A DNA stretch of 64,000 nucleotides from Massilia pinisoli (lineage in GTDB: Bacteria > Pseudomonadota > Gammaproteobacteria > Burkholderiales > Burkholderiaceae_D): the NCBI RefSeq assembly GCF_024753285.1, contig NZ_JANUGW010000004.1:186001-250000 (forward strand), in the 5' to 3' direction. The notes under the pieces are model-generated. The model did not search any database. It was not told the origin of the DNA and saw only the letters and a list, made by a program, of their open reading frames with translations. This document shows, one piece after another, positions 51,805 to 59,685 of the stretch (positions are counted from its first letter, which is position 1; each line of letters starts with the position of its first letter). The position numbers and the translations under genes are program-made.

Positions 51805-53220
51805 TCAGCCGCGCACGCGCCGGTGCAGGCGCGCGAAGCTGATGGCGGCGCCCAAGAAGGCAATGGCAGCCGCCGCCGCGAGGGCGTACGTCGTGCCGTG
51901 GCGGTCGGACAGCACGAGGCAGCCGGCCACCAGCGCGGCGCCGCTGGCCTGGCCCGTCAGGCGCGCCGTGGCGACGATGCCGCTCGCGCCGCCGGCCCGT
52001 TCGCGCGGCGCGCTGCCCATGATCGCCTTCATGTTCGGCGCCTGGAACAGGCCGAACCCGGCGCCGCACACTGCCATCCGCCACGCGATGTCGATGGTAG
52101 CCGGGGCGGCCGGCATCCACAGCAGCGCCAGCACGCCGGCGCACAGCACGAGCAGCCCGAGCCCGGCCAGCAGGCCCGATTCGTAGCGGTCGGACAGGCG
52201 CCCGGACACCGGTCCCATGATGGCGACCAGCACGGGCCACGGCGTCAGCAGGAAGCCCGTCTCCACCGGAGAACGGCCGAGCACCTGCTCGAAGTGGAAG
52301 GGCAGGGCGACGAACGCGAGACTTTGTACCGCGAACGTGCACACGGCCGTCAGCGCGGACAGCGCGAAAAGCGGCCGCGCCAAGAGGTCGGTCGGCAGGA
52401 TCGGCGCCGCCTGGCCGCGCTGGCGCCGCAGCAGCAGCGTGAAGCAGGCGAACGTGCCCACCGCCTCGACGGCGAGGCGCGCGGGTGCGGCGCCGTGGGC
52501 CGCATCGCCCAGCACCAGGATCAGGAGGCCGAACGCGCCCGCGTTGCACAGCGCGGCGGCCGTATCGAAGCCGTGCGCTGCGCGCGCGTTGTCGGGCAGG
52601 ACGCGGCGCGCCAGCAGGAACGCGGCCGCGCCGATCGGGACGTTGATGGCAAACAGCCACGGCCACGCGGCCAGCGCCAGGATCAGCGACGCGAGCGTGG
52701 GCCCGACGGCGAACGCCACCGCCACCACGAGCGCATTGAGGCCGAAGCCCTGGCCCTGCAGGCGTGCCGGATAGATGGCGCGCATCATCGCGGTGGTCAC
52801 GCCCATCAGCGCGCTGGCACCGAGGCCCTGCAGCAGGCGCGCACCCACGAGCAGCGGCAGGCTCCACGCCAGCGCGCACGCGAGCGAGGCCAGTGTGAAC
52901 AGCGCCAGCCCGGCCGTCGCCACGCGCCGGTAGCCGACGCGCTCGCCCAGCGCCGCGAACGGCAGCAGCGTGGCGACCATCGCCAGCTGATAGATGTTGA
53001 CGATCCAGACGGAGGCGGCGGCGCCCGCGTGCAGCTGGCGGGCCAGTTCGGGCAGGGCCGTGTTGGCGATCGCCGTGTCGAGCGATGCCATCGACACGCC
53101 CGTCATCAGCGCGACCATCGCCCAGCGGCGCTGCGCCGGCGGCAGGCCGTCCGCCGGGACGGCGGCGGGGCGGGCGGCCGCGACGGATGCGGCCGCCCGC
53201 TCAAGAACGGTATCGGTCAT
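51805..53220 (-). CDS. MFS transporter (DHA2-like drug exporter)
   Basis: Protein of 471 residues with about 14 predicted membrane spans. The motif region SMASLDTAIANTALPELAR near residue 43 and LLVGARLLQGLGASALMG near 125 are typical of drug:H+ antiporters of the DHA2 group. The upstream dioxygenase gene stops 1 nt before its ATG region, so it is co-transcribed and may export that enzyme's product. It is convergent with tssK. Confidence 0.88.
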   Translation of the reverse strand: MTDTVLERAAASVAAARPAAVPADGLPPAQRRWAMVALMTGVSMASLDTAIANTALPELARQLHAGAAASVWIVNIYQLAMVATLLPFAALGERVGYRRVATAGLALFTLASLACALAWSLPLLVGARLLQGLGASALMGVTTAMMRAIYPARLQGQGFGLNALVVAVAFAVGPTLASLILALAAWPWLFAINVPIGAAAFLLARRVLPDNARAAHGFDTAAALCNAGAFGLLILVLGDAAHGAAPARLAVEAVGTFACFTLLLRRQRGQAAPILPTDLLARPLFALSALTAVCTFAVQSLAFVALPFHFEQVLGRSPVETGFLLTPWPVLVAIMGPVSGRLSDRYESGLLAGLGLLVLCAGVLALLWMPAAPATIDIAWRMAVCGAGFGLFQAPNMKAIMGSAPRERAGGASGIVATARLTGQASGAALVAGCLVLSDRHGTTYALAAAAAIAFLGAAISFARLHRRVRG

Positions 53221-53221
53221 G

Positions 53222-54217
53222 TCAGTCCCTGACGACGCCCGACGGGCCGATGCGCTCGGCGTTCGGCACGTCCGAGATGCGGATGCGGATCAGGTGGCGA
53301 CGCTCGTCCGTGTACGTGGTGCGGCCATGCAGCATGTGGTGGTTGTCGGCCAACATCAAGGTGTCGGTCGGCAGCTGGTCCTTGAAGCGCACGGCGTGAT
53401 TCTCGGCCACGTCGTTCATCAACTCCAGCGCGGCGCGCAGTTCGGGCGTCTCCAGGTCGGGCCGCGCGGCCAGGCCCTTCTTGATGGAGTCGTAGCGCCA
53501 ACGCATCGTGAAGCGCGTGCCGGGACGCTTGGCCGGGCCGAACACGAGCGCCACGTTGACTTCGACGTTGTTCTCGCCGGCCGCATAGATGGCCGGAACG
53601 CGGAACGGCACCGGCGTCGTGCTGAGCAGGTCGAACGCCTTGCGGCCCTCCTCGGTCTGCTGCAGCGCCTGATAGATGTCCTCGCCGTCGACGAGCAGCG
53701 AATGGCCGCCGTCGCAGCGCGCGGCGTTCACGACGTACAGGATGAACTGCTCTTCCGGCATCGGATAGAACGAGGAATCCGTGTGCATGTCGGCGCTGCC
53801 GACGCGCTCCGAAAACGTCGTGAAGCGGCCGTCGATTTCCTCGACGGGGCGGGCGCGCACGTCCCAGGCGACACGACCCGTGCGCTGATCCGTCGACGTC
53901 GGGTAGCCCAGCATCAGCGTGATGGCGTACAGCGCCGCGTTGCGGCGGTCTTCCGGCAGGTGCGCCAGGCCGAGGTCGTACAACACGACGCCGTGCGCCT
54001 GCAGGCCCCTGATCCCTTCCGTCAAATGGGCGAGCGTCGGCACCGTCGCCAATTCCTTGCGCAATGCGATTTCGTCCGGATGGGGATAAAAACCATTGTC
54101 ATTAAAGCTATCGAAGCGATTCGACAATATTTCGAAAATGGAATCGAGATCCGAGTTCCACGAGAAGGTGCATTTCGCGAATGCGACTTTGCCAAGATAA
54201 GAAATGGACGATAGCAT
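53222..54217 (-). CDS. TauD/TfdA-family Fe(II)/2-oxoglutarate dioxygenase
   Basis: Protein of 331 residues. The iron triad is visible: H145 and D147 in MHTDSSF and the distal H297 in MLHGRTT, with the 2-oxoglutarate-binding Arg near 311 in RRHLIRIRI. The first 45 residues differ from typical TauD and may form an extra N-terminal part. It is the first gene of a two-gene operon with an MFS exporter, which suggests production or modification of a small molecule that is then exported. Upstream DNA is AT-rich. Confidence 0.82.
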   Translation of the reverse strand: MLSSISYLGKVAFAKCTFSWNSDLDSIFEILSNRFDSFNDNGFYPHPDEIALRKELATVPTLAHLTEGIRGLQAHGVVLYDLGLAHLPEDRRNAALYAITLMLGYPTSTDQRTGRVAWDVRARPVEEIDGRFTTFSERVGSADMHTDSSFYPMPEEQFILYVVNAARCDGGHSLLVDGEDIYQALQQTEEGRKAFDLLSTTPVPFRVPAIYAAGENNVEVNVALVFGPAKRPGTRFTMRWRYDSIKKGLAARPDLETPELRAALELMNDVAENHAVRFKDQLPTDTLMLADNHHMLHGRTTYTDERRHLIRIRISDVPNAERIGPSGVVRD

Positions 54218-54462
54218 CAGAAGCTCCAGAAGTTGCCGTACGGAAAGATACGTATTCTAAAAGATATGCGTCGTTCGGATTGTTGTATTTCGGTGTTGAT
54301 ATATATTTATTTCAAACTTTTAATTCAAAAAATTTGACAGTCGCGATGTGGCGAAAACTCGACAAGAGTGAAAAATGGAGATGTGTAGACATCCCGTGTC
54401 GGGTATTATAGTTGATGTGTGGAAACATTGTAACATGAAAGCCAACATTCTAAACGGTCAAA
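54218..54462. promoter_or_regulatory. AT-rich divergent promoter region
   Basis: 245 bp between the dioxygenase gene and the chemoreceptor gene. Much poorer in GC than the flanks (long A/T runs near 54240-54320). Several promoter-like hexamers are possible, but none stands out; the region suits silencing by H-NS-like proteins, as an inference. Confidence 0.35.
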
Positions 54463-56088
54463 ATGAGATATTTATCAAACTTGCGTCTCGCAACGAAACT
54501 GGGAATTGCATTTGCTGCCGTGCTTGCGCTGACTGCGTTCGTCGGCGCAGTCGCGATCTGGCAACTAGCACAAGTGAATGACACCTCGATGAAATTGTCA
54601 TCACACTGGATGCCGAGCATTCGTGTCATCGAGGACATCAAATCGCAGATCGCCCGTATTCGTACGCGTGAACTGCAATACGTCATTTCCAACGAACAAT
54701 CGGAAATGGATAAGTACGACAAGGTCATCGCCAAGGACCTCGACGACCTGCACAAGATGCAGGACGATTACGTCAAACTGCTCGCAACGCCCGAGGAAAA
54801 GCAGATGTATGCGCAGCTGCTCGAGATGTGGGACCGCTACATGGTCGAGGACGGCAAGATCCGCGCCGCCGGCCGTGCGAATGACGACGAGTTGGCCAAG
54901 AAGCTGCTCCGCGGCGAATCGAACAAGCTGATCGTCGCGCTGCGCGGCCACGTCGACAAGATCGTCGACATGTACACGGACGGCGGCCGCGCCGCGGCCG
55001 TCGAGGGCAATGCACGTTACTCGGCGTCGCGGGTGTGGATCATCTCGCTGGTGCTCGGCAGCGTCGTGCTGGGCGCGGCCGGTGCCGTATTCATCACGGG
55101 CTGGCTGATGCGCCGCCTCGGCGGCGAGCCCGATTACGCCACCGAGATCGTCAGCCGCATCGCGGGCGGCGACCTGTCGGTGCGCGTCGAAACCCGTGCC
55201 GGTGACGAGTCGAGCCTGTTGTTCGCGATGAAGTCCATGCGTGACAACCTCGCGAAGATCGTGGGCGACGTGCGCGGCGCCACCGCGACGATCTCGCAGG
55301 CGTCCGACGAAATCGCCAGCGGCAACCTCGACCTGTCGGCGCGCACGGAGCAGCAGGCCGGCTCGCTGGAAGAGACGGCCGCGTCGATGGAACAGCTGAC
55401 GTCGACCGTGCGCCAGAACGCCGACCACGCGGGCCAGGCGAACGCGCTGGCCGACACGGCCGCCGGCGTCGCCCAGAAGGGCAGCAGCGCCGTGGCGCGC
55501 GTCGTCGACACGATGGGCTCGATCCACGCGTCGTCGCAGAAGATCGTCGACATCATCTCCGTCATCGACGGCATCGCGTTCCAGACGAACATCCTCGCAC
55601 TGAATGCGGCCGTGGAAGCGGCGCGTGCCGGCGAGCAGGGCCGCGGCTTCGCGGTCGTCGCGACGGAAGTGCGCAACCTGGCGCAGCGTTCGGCCGCGGC
55701 CGCGAAAGAGATCAAGGAATTGATCGGCAGCTCCGTGCAGCAGGTCGAGGCGGGCAACCTGCTCGTGGCGGAAGCGGGTGCGACGATGACCGACGTGTTG
55801 AAGAGCGTCGAGCAGATGCACGCCATCATGGCCGAGATCAGCCATGCGAGCCGCGAGCAGAGCGCCGGCATCGAGCAGGTCAACCAGGCCATCACGCAGA
55901 TGGACACGGTGACCCAGCAGAACGCGGGCCTCGTGCAGCAGGCCGCCAGCACGGCGCAAAGCCTGCAGGAACAGGCGGCCGCACTGGACCAGCTGGTCAG
56001 CGTGTTCCGTCTCGATGCGCACGAAGCATCGTACGAGCCGGCCTACGAGGTGAGCATGCAACCGATGCGCGCGCTGGCGCACGCCTGA
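54463..56088 (+). CDS. methyl-accepting chemotaxis protein
   Basis: Protein of 541 residues. A first membrane span (about 12-34), a four-helix periplasmic sensor (about 35-190), a second span (about 193-213), HAMP, and the signalling domain with the hairpin tip [19 protein letters not shown]. The tail is short and lacks the NWETF CheR/CheB pentapeptide, so adaptation may depend on other receptors. The sensed ligand is unknown. A perfect terminator hairpin follows. Confidence 0.93.
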   Translation: MRYLSNLRLATKLGIAFAAVLALTAFVGAVAIWQLAQVNDTSMKLSSHWMPSIRVIEDIKSQIARIRTRELQYVISNEQSEMDKYDKVIAKDLDDLHKMQDDYVKLLATPEEKQMYAQLLEMWDRYMVEDGKIRAAGRANDDELAKKLLRGESNKLIVALRGHVDKIVDMYTDGGRAAAVEGNARYSASRVWIISLVLGSVVLGAAGAVFITGWLMRRLGGEPDYATEIVSRIAGGDLSVRVETRAGDESSLLFAMKSMRDNLAKIVGDVRGATATISQASDEIASGNLDLSARTEQQAGSLEETAASMEQLTSTVRQNADHAGQANALADTAAGVAQKGSSAVARVVDTMGSIHASSQKIVDIISVIDGIAFQTNILALNAAVEAARAGEQGRGFAVVATEVRNLAQRSAAAAKEIKELIGSSVQQVEAGNLLVAEAGATMTDVLKSVEQMHAIMAEISHASREQSAGIEQVNQAITQMDTVTQQNAGLVQQAASTAQSLQEQAAALDQLVSVFRLDAHEASYEPAYEVSMQPMRALAHA

Positions 56089-56108
56089 GCACACGCGATC
56101 CGGCGATG

Positions 56109-56138
56109 AAAAACGGCAGCCCGCGGGCTGCCGTTTTT
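56109..56138 (+). terminator. intrinsic terminator after the chemoreceptor gene
   Basis: AAAAACGGCAGCCCG is followed directly by its exact reverse complement, giving a GC-rich stem flanked by A and T runs. It can act in both directions, between the chemoreceptor gene and the convergent transaldolase. Confidence 0.9.
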
Positions 56139-56157
56139 ATTTGCGCAGGAGTGCTGC

Positions 56158-57087
56158 TCAGCGCATTTCTTCGATCATCTTCTTCAGCTTGCCCGAGTCG
56201 GCGCAGAACGCGCGGATGCCTTCGGCCAGCTTCTCGGTCGCCATCGCGTCCTCGTTCAGCATAAAGCGGAACGTCTTTTCGTCGAGGGCGATCTTCTGGA
56301 TGTCCGCCGTCGTATCCGCGACGAGCTTGCGCTCGACGGTGCCTTCGGTATCGGCCAGCTTTTGCAGCAGGTCCGGCGAGATGGTCAAGAGGTCGCTGCC
56401 GGCCAGTTCCAGGATCTGCGACGTGTTGCGGAAGCTCGCACCCATCACTTCGGTCTTGTAGCCGAACTTGCGGTAGTACTGGTAGATGCGCTTGACCGAC
56501 TGCACGCCCGGATCGTCCGCGCCCTGGTAGTCGGTGCCGGTCGATTTCTTGTACCAGTCGTAGATGCGGCCGACGAACGGCGAGATCAGTTGCACGCCCG
56601 CTTCGGCGCAGGCGATGGCCTGGCACAGCGAGAACAGCAAGGTGAGGTTGCAGCGGATGCCGTCCTTCTCGAGGATCTCGGCGGCGCGGATGCCTTCCCA
56701 CGTCGACGCGATCTTGATCAGCACGCGCGAGCGCTGGATGCCGGCCGCTTCGTACAGGGCGATCAGTTCGCGGCCCTTGGCGACGGTGGCGGCCGTGTCG
56801 AACGACAGGGCGGCGTCGATTTCGGTGGACACGCGGCCCGGCACGAACTTCAGGATTTCGGTGCCGAACGCGATCAGCAGGCGGTCGACGATTTCCTCGG
56901 TCGATGCGGTCGGGAAGTCGGCGATGGTCTTTTCCAGCAGCGGACGGTATTCCGGCTTCTGGACGGCTTTCAGGATCAGCGACGGATTCGTCGTCGCGTC
57001 CTGCGGGGCGTAGGCCTTGATCGACTGGAAGTCGCCGGTGTCGGCCACCACGGTGGTGTACTGCTTGAGCTGTTCGAGTTGGTTCAT
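56158..57087 (-). CDS. tal: transaldolase
   Basis: Protein of 309 residues of the non-oxidative pentose phosphate pathway; it transfers a three-carbon dihydroxyacetone unit from sedoheptulose 7-phosphate. The Schiff-base lysine is K125 in [12 protein letters not shown]; the DATTNPSLI start and the CNLTLLFS and [10 protein letters not shown] blocks are conserved. It is convergent to the chemoreceptor gene and shares the terminator. Confidence 0.95.
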   Translation of the reverse strand: MNQLEQLKQYTTVVADTGDFQSIKAYAPQDATTNPSLILKAVQKPEYRPLLEKTIADFPTASTEEIVDRLLIAFGTEILKFVPGRVSTEIDAALSFDTAATVAKGRELIALYEAAGIQRSRVLIKIASTWEGIRAAEILEKDGIRCNLTLLFSLCQAIACAEAGVQLISPFVGRIYDWYKKSTGTDYQGADDPGVQSVKRIYQYYRKFGYKTEVMGASFRNTSQILELAGSDLLTISPDLLQKLADTEGTVERKLVADTTADIQKIALDEKTFRFMLNEDAMATEKLAEGIRAFCADSGKLKKMIEEMR

Positions 57088-57129
57088 GATGCGGCAGAAA
57101 AGGGGAGTAGACGGATATTGTATACGGAA

Positions 57130-57627
57130 TCAGCAGTCGGTCGCCTCGAGGAACGCCGCCACCATCGCCTCCAGGCCGGCCTTGTCCTCGTCGGAAAAGC
57201 GGTTGAGCAGCGGGCTGTCGATATCAAACACGCCGACCAGCTTTCCGTTCTTGACGAGCGGGATGACGATTTCCGAATTCGACGCCGAATCGCAGGCAAT
57301 ATGGCCCGGAAACGCGTGCACGTCCGGGACGACGATGGTTTCGCGCCTGATGGCCGTCGCGCCGCAGACGCCGCGGCCGAACGGGATGCGGGCGCAGGCC
57401 GGCTTTCCCTGGAACGGGCCGACGAGCAGGTCGGCGCCGTCGCCCGACTTGCTCGGGACGGTCAGATAAAAGCCGGCCCAGTTCAAGTCGGCGAGAGTGT
57501 CGTAGACGAGCGCGGAGAATTGCGCCGCGTTGGCGGTGAGGTCGCGCTCGCCCTCGAGGACGCTGGCGACCTGGCGCACCAGCAGGCCGTAGTCGGGGCG
57601 GGTGCTGCGTTCGGGATTGATGTGCAT
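57130..57627 (-). CDS. free methionine-(R)-sulfoxide reductase (GAF domain)
   Basis: Protein of 165 residues, one GAF domain. The three cysteines characteristic of fRMsr are present (C78, C88 in GRGVCGATA, C112 in HIACDSAS), along with NWAGFYL, which places it with E. coli MsrC rather than with cyclic-nucleotide GAF sensors. It reduces free methionine R-sulfoxide. The ATG at 57627 was chosen because the in-frame extension upstream overlaps the operator region of the divergent TetR gene. Confidence 0.9.
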   Translation of the reverse strand: MHINPERSTRPDYGLLVRQVASVLEGERDLTANAAQFSALVYDTLADLNWAGFYLTVPSKSGDGADLLVGPFQGKPACARIPFGRGVCGATAIRRETIVVPDVHAFPGHIACDSASNSEIVIPLVKNGKLVGVFDIDSPLLNRFSDEDKAGLEAMVAAFLEATDC

Positions 57628-57693
57628 GGCGGACGGATGCGGCGTTGTCGAAAGCCGTATTTTACGGCAGCCGGCCGTTCGCTGCCGGTCGGT

Positions 57694-57721
57694 AAAATAG
57701 ATTGTGCTTGACATCTATTTT
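57694..57721. promoter_or_regulatory. operator 1 of the TetR gene: AAAATAGAT-N10-ATCTATTTT
   Basis: Perfect 9-bp inverted repeat with a 10-bp spacer. It includes a TTGACA -35 hexamer (57708-57713). A second copy lies exactly 31 bp downstream. Confidence 0.7.
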
Positions 57722-57736
57722 GCGAAAATGGATTAT
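57708..57736 (+). promoter_or_regulatory. promoter of the TetR/MFS operon
   Basis: TTGACA (57708-57713) and GATTAT (57731-57736) separated by 17 bp. The two operators overlap the two promoter elements, so binding of the repressor would block polymerase. Confidence 0.45.
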
Positions 57737-57752
57737 GATTGACATCCAGTTT
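57725..57752. promoter_or_regulatory. operator 2 of the TetR gene: AAAATGGAT-N10-ATCCAGTTT
   Basis: Second inverted repeat of the same layout with one mismatch between arms. It begins 31 bp after operator 1 (about three helix turns) and ends 23 bp before the TetR start codon. Confidence 0.7.
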
Positions 57753-57775
57753 ACACGCTCCCCACGGAGAAAGCC

Positions 57776-58354
57776 ATGCGGGTCAACCGAATCCAGGCGG
57801 AGGAAAACCGCCAGGCCGTCATCGATGCGGCGAGCCGCCTGTTCCGCGAACGGGGCTTCGACGGCGTCGGCGTCGCCGAGCTGATGGCCGCGGCCGGCCT
57901 CACGCACGGCGCGTTTTATAAACAGTTCAAGTCGAAGGACGACCTCATCGCCCAGGCGTGCGACCGCGCGCTGGAGACGGGCATCAACGGCTGGCGGCGC
58001 GCGGCGGCCGAGGCGGGGGAGGGCGCCTATGCGGCTCTCGTGCGCCGCTATTTGACGCCGGGCCACCGCGGCCGCGTGGGCACGGGTTGCGTCATCGCCT
58101 CGCTCGGCGCCGACGCGTCCCGCCACGGTCCCGACCTGCCGCGCCACTTCGAGTCGGGCGTGAAGACGTTCGTCGACATCCTCGCCGCGGCCCTGCGCAA
58201 GGCCGATCCCGCCGCCACGCCGGACGACGCGCTGGCCGCGTTTTCCACGATGGTCGGCGCCCTCGTGCTGGCGCGCGCCGTCGACGACGACGCGTACGCC
58301 CGGCGCATTCTGGAGGCTGCTGTCGACCGCCTGCTCCCATCCACCCGCGCGTAG
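57776..58354 (+). CDS. TetR/AcrR-family regulator with its own tandem operators
   Basis: Protein of 192 residues. The helix-turn-helix lies at about 28-48 (GVGVAELMAAAGLTHGAFYK), in the form typical of TetR regulators that control small-molecule reductases and MFS pumps; the remainder is the TetR_C ligand domain with GCVIASLG. It precedes an MFS gene by 32 nt. Two inverted repeats over its promoter are the likely autoregulatory operators. Confidence 0.88.
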   Translation: MRVNRIQAEENRQAVIDAASRLFRERGFDGVGVAELMAAAGLTHGAFYKQFKSKDDLIAQACDRALETGINGWRRAAAEAGEGAYAALVRRYLTPGHRGRVGTGCVIASLGADASRHGPDLPRHFESGVKTFVDILAAALRKADPAATPDDALAAFSTMVGALVLARAVDDDAYARRILEAAVDRLLPSTRA

Positions 58355-58386
58355 GCACGTCCCCCGCGCCTTCATCGAGGATCACC

Positions 58387-59685
58387 ATGCTCTCCACACG
58401 TCTTGCGCGGCGTCTCGGCCGCCGCGGCCTGCACTACGGCTGGGTCGTCGCCGCGATCACCTTCCTGACGGCCCTGTCGTCGTCCGCCGCCCTCGGCCTG
58501 CCCGGCGCCCTGCTGAAACCCCTGAGCCATGAATTCGGCTGGAGCGTCGACCAGATCTCGTCCGCGCTCGCCGTACGCTTTGCCCTGTTCGGCCTGATGG
58601 GGCCATTCTCCGCGCTGCTGATGGAGCGCTTCGGCCTGCGCAACGTGATGGTGACGGCGCTGACCGTCATCGGCACCGGCCTCGCGCTCGTTCGCGAGAT
58701 GACGGCCTTCTGGCAGCTCGTGCTGCTGCTCGGCGTGATGCTGGGGATCGGCTCCGGCATGACGGCCCTCGTGCTCAACGCCGTCGTCGCCAACCGCTGG
58801 TTCGAACGGCGCCGCGGCCTCGTGATGGGTTTATTGACCGCCAGCTCGGCGACGGGCCAGCTCGTGTTCCTGCCGGTCGGCACGTGGCTCATCGAGCATG
58901 GCGGCTGGCGCATGGCGCTGCTTCCGGTGATGGCCAGCTGCGCGCTCGTGGCCGTGCTCGCGCTGCTGTTCGTGCGCGACCATCCGCAGGAACTGGGCCT
59001 TGCGCCGTTTGGCGGCGACACGTCCGTGCCTGCCGTCGTGCCGGCCCGCGCACCGGTCTCGATCCGCACGCCGTTCACCACGTTGGCCAGCGTGCGCGCC
59101 GACCGCGTGTTCTGGGTGCTGTTCGGCAGCTTCTTCATCTGCGGCCTGTCGACGAATGGCCTGATCCAGACGCACTTCATTTCGCTGTGCGGCGACGCGG
59201 GCCTGGGTGCCGTGCCGGCCGCGTCGGTGCTGGCGATGATGGGGACGTTCGACCTCGTCGGCACGATCCTGTCCGGCTGGCTGTCGGACCGCTACGACAG
59301 CCGCTACCTGCTGTGCTGGTACTACGGCATGCGCGGCCTGTCGCTGGCCTGGCTGCCGTCGGCCGACTTCACGCTCACGGGCCTGTCGCTGTTCGCCATG
59401 TTCTATGGCCTCGACTGGATCGCGACCGTGCCGCCGACCGTCCGCCTGGCCGCGCAGGCGTGGGGGAAGCGCGCGCCGATGATCTTCGGCTGGGTGTTTG
59501 CCGGCCACCAGCTGGGCGCGGCCGTGGCGGCGTACGGCGCGGGCCGCATCCGCACGATCGCGTTCACGTATTCGCCTGCCGTCTACACGGCCGCCGCGGC
59601 GTGCGGCATCGCCGCGCTGATCGTGCTGGCGGGACGGCGCCGCGTGGCCGTCCCGGTGCCGGTGGCGGAAGGCGCCGTCAGCTGA
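58387..59685 (+). CDS. MFS transporter
   Basis: Protein of 432 residues with about twelve membrane spans. The segments LHYGWVVAAITFL and NRWFERRRGLVMGLLTASSATGQL are typical of the oxalate/formate or monocarboxylate-like major-facilitator branch. It is co-transcribed with the TetR gene and so probably controlled by the tandem operators. The substrate is unknown, perhaps an organic acid. Its stop overlaps the convergent GH95 gene by 8 nt. Confidence 0.85.
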   Translation: MLSTRLARRLGRRGLHYGWVVAAITFLTALSSSAALGLPGALLKPLSHEFGWSVDQISSALAVRFALFGLMGPFSALLMERFGLRNVMVTALTVIGTGLALVREMTAFWQLVLLLGVMLGIGSGMTALVLNAVVANRWFERRRGLVMGLLTASSATGQLVFLPVGTWLIEHGGWRMALLPVMASCALVAVLALLFVRDHPQELGLAPFGGDTSVPAVVPARAPVSIRTPFTTLASVRADRVFWVLFGSFFICGLSTNGLIQTHFISLCGDAGLGAVPAASVLAMMGTFDLVGTILSGWLSDRYDSRYLLCWYYGMRGLSLAWLPSADFTLTGLSLFAMFYGLDWIATVPPTVRLAAQAWGKRAPMIFGWVFAGHQLGAAVAAYGAGRIRTIAFTYSPAVYTAAAACGIAALIVLAGRRRVAVPVPVAEGAVS

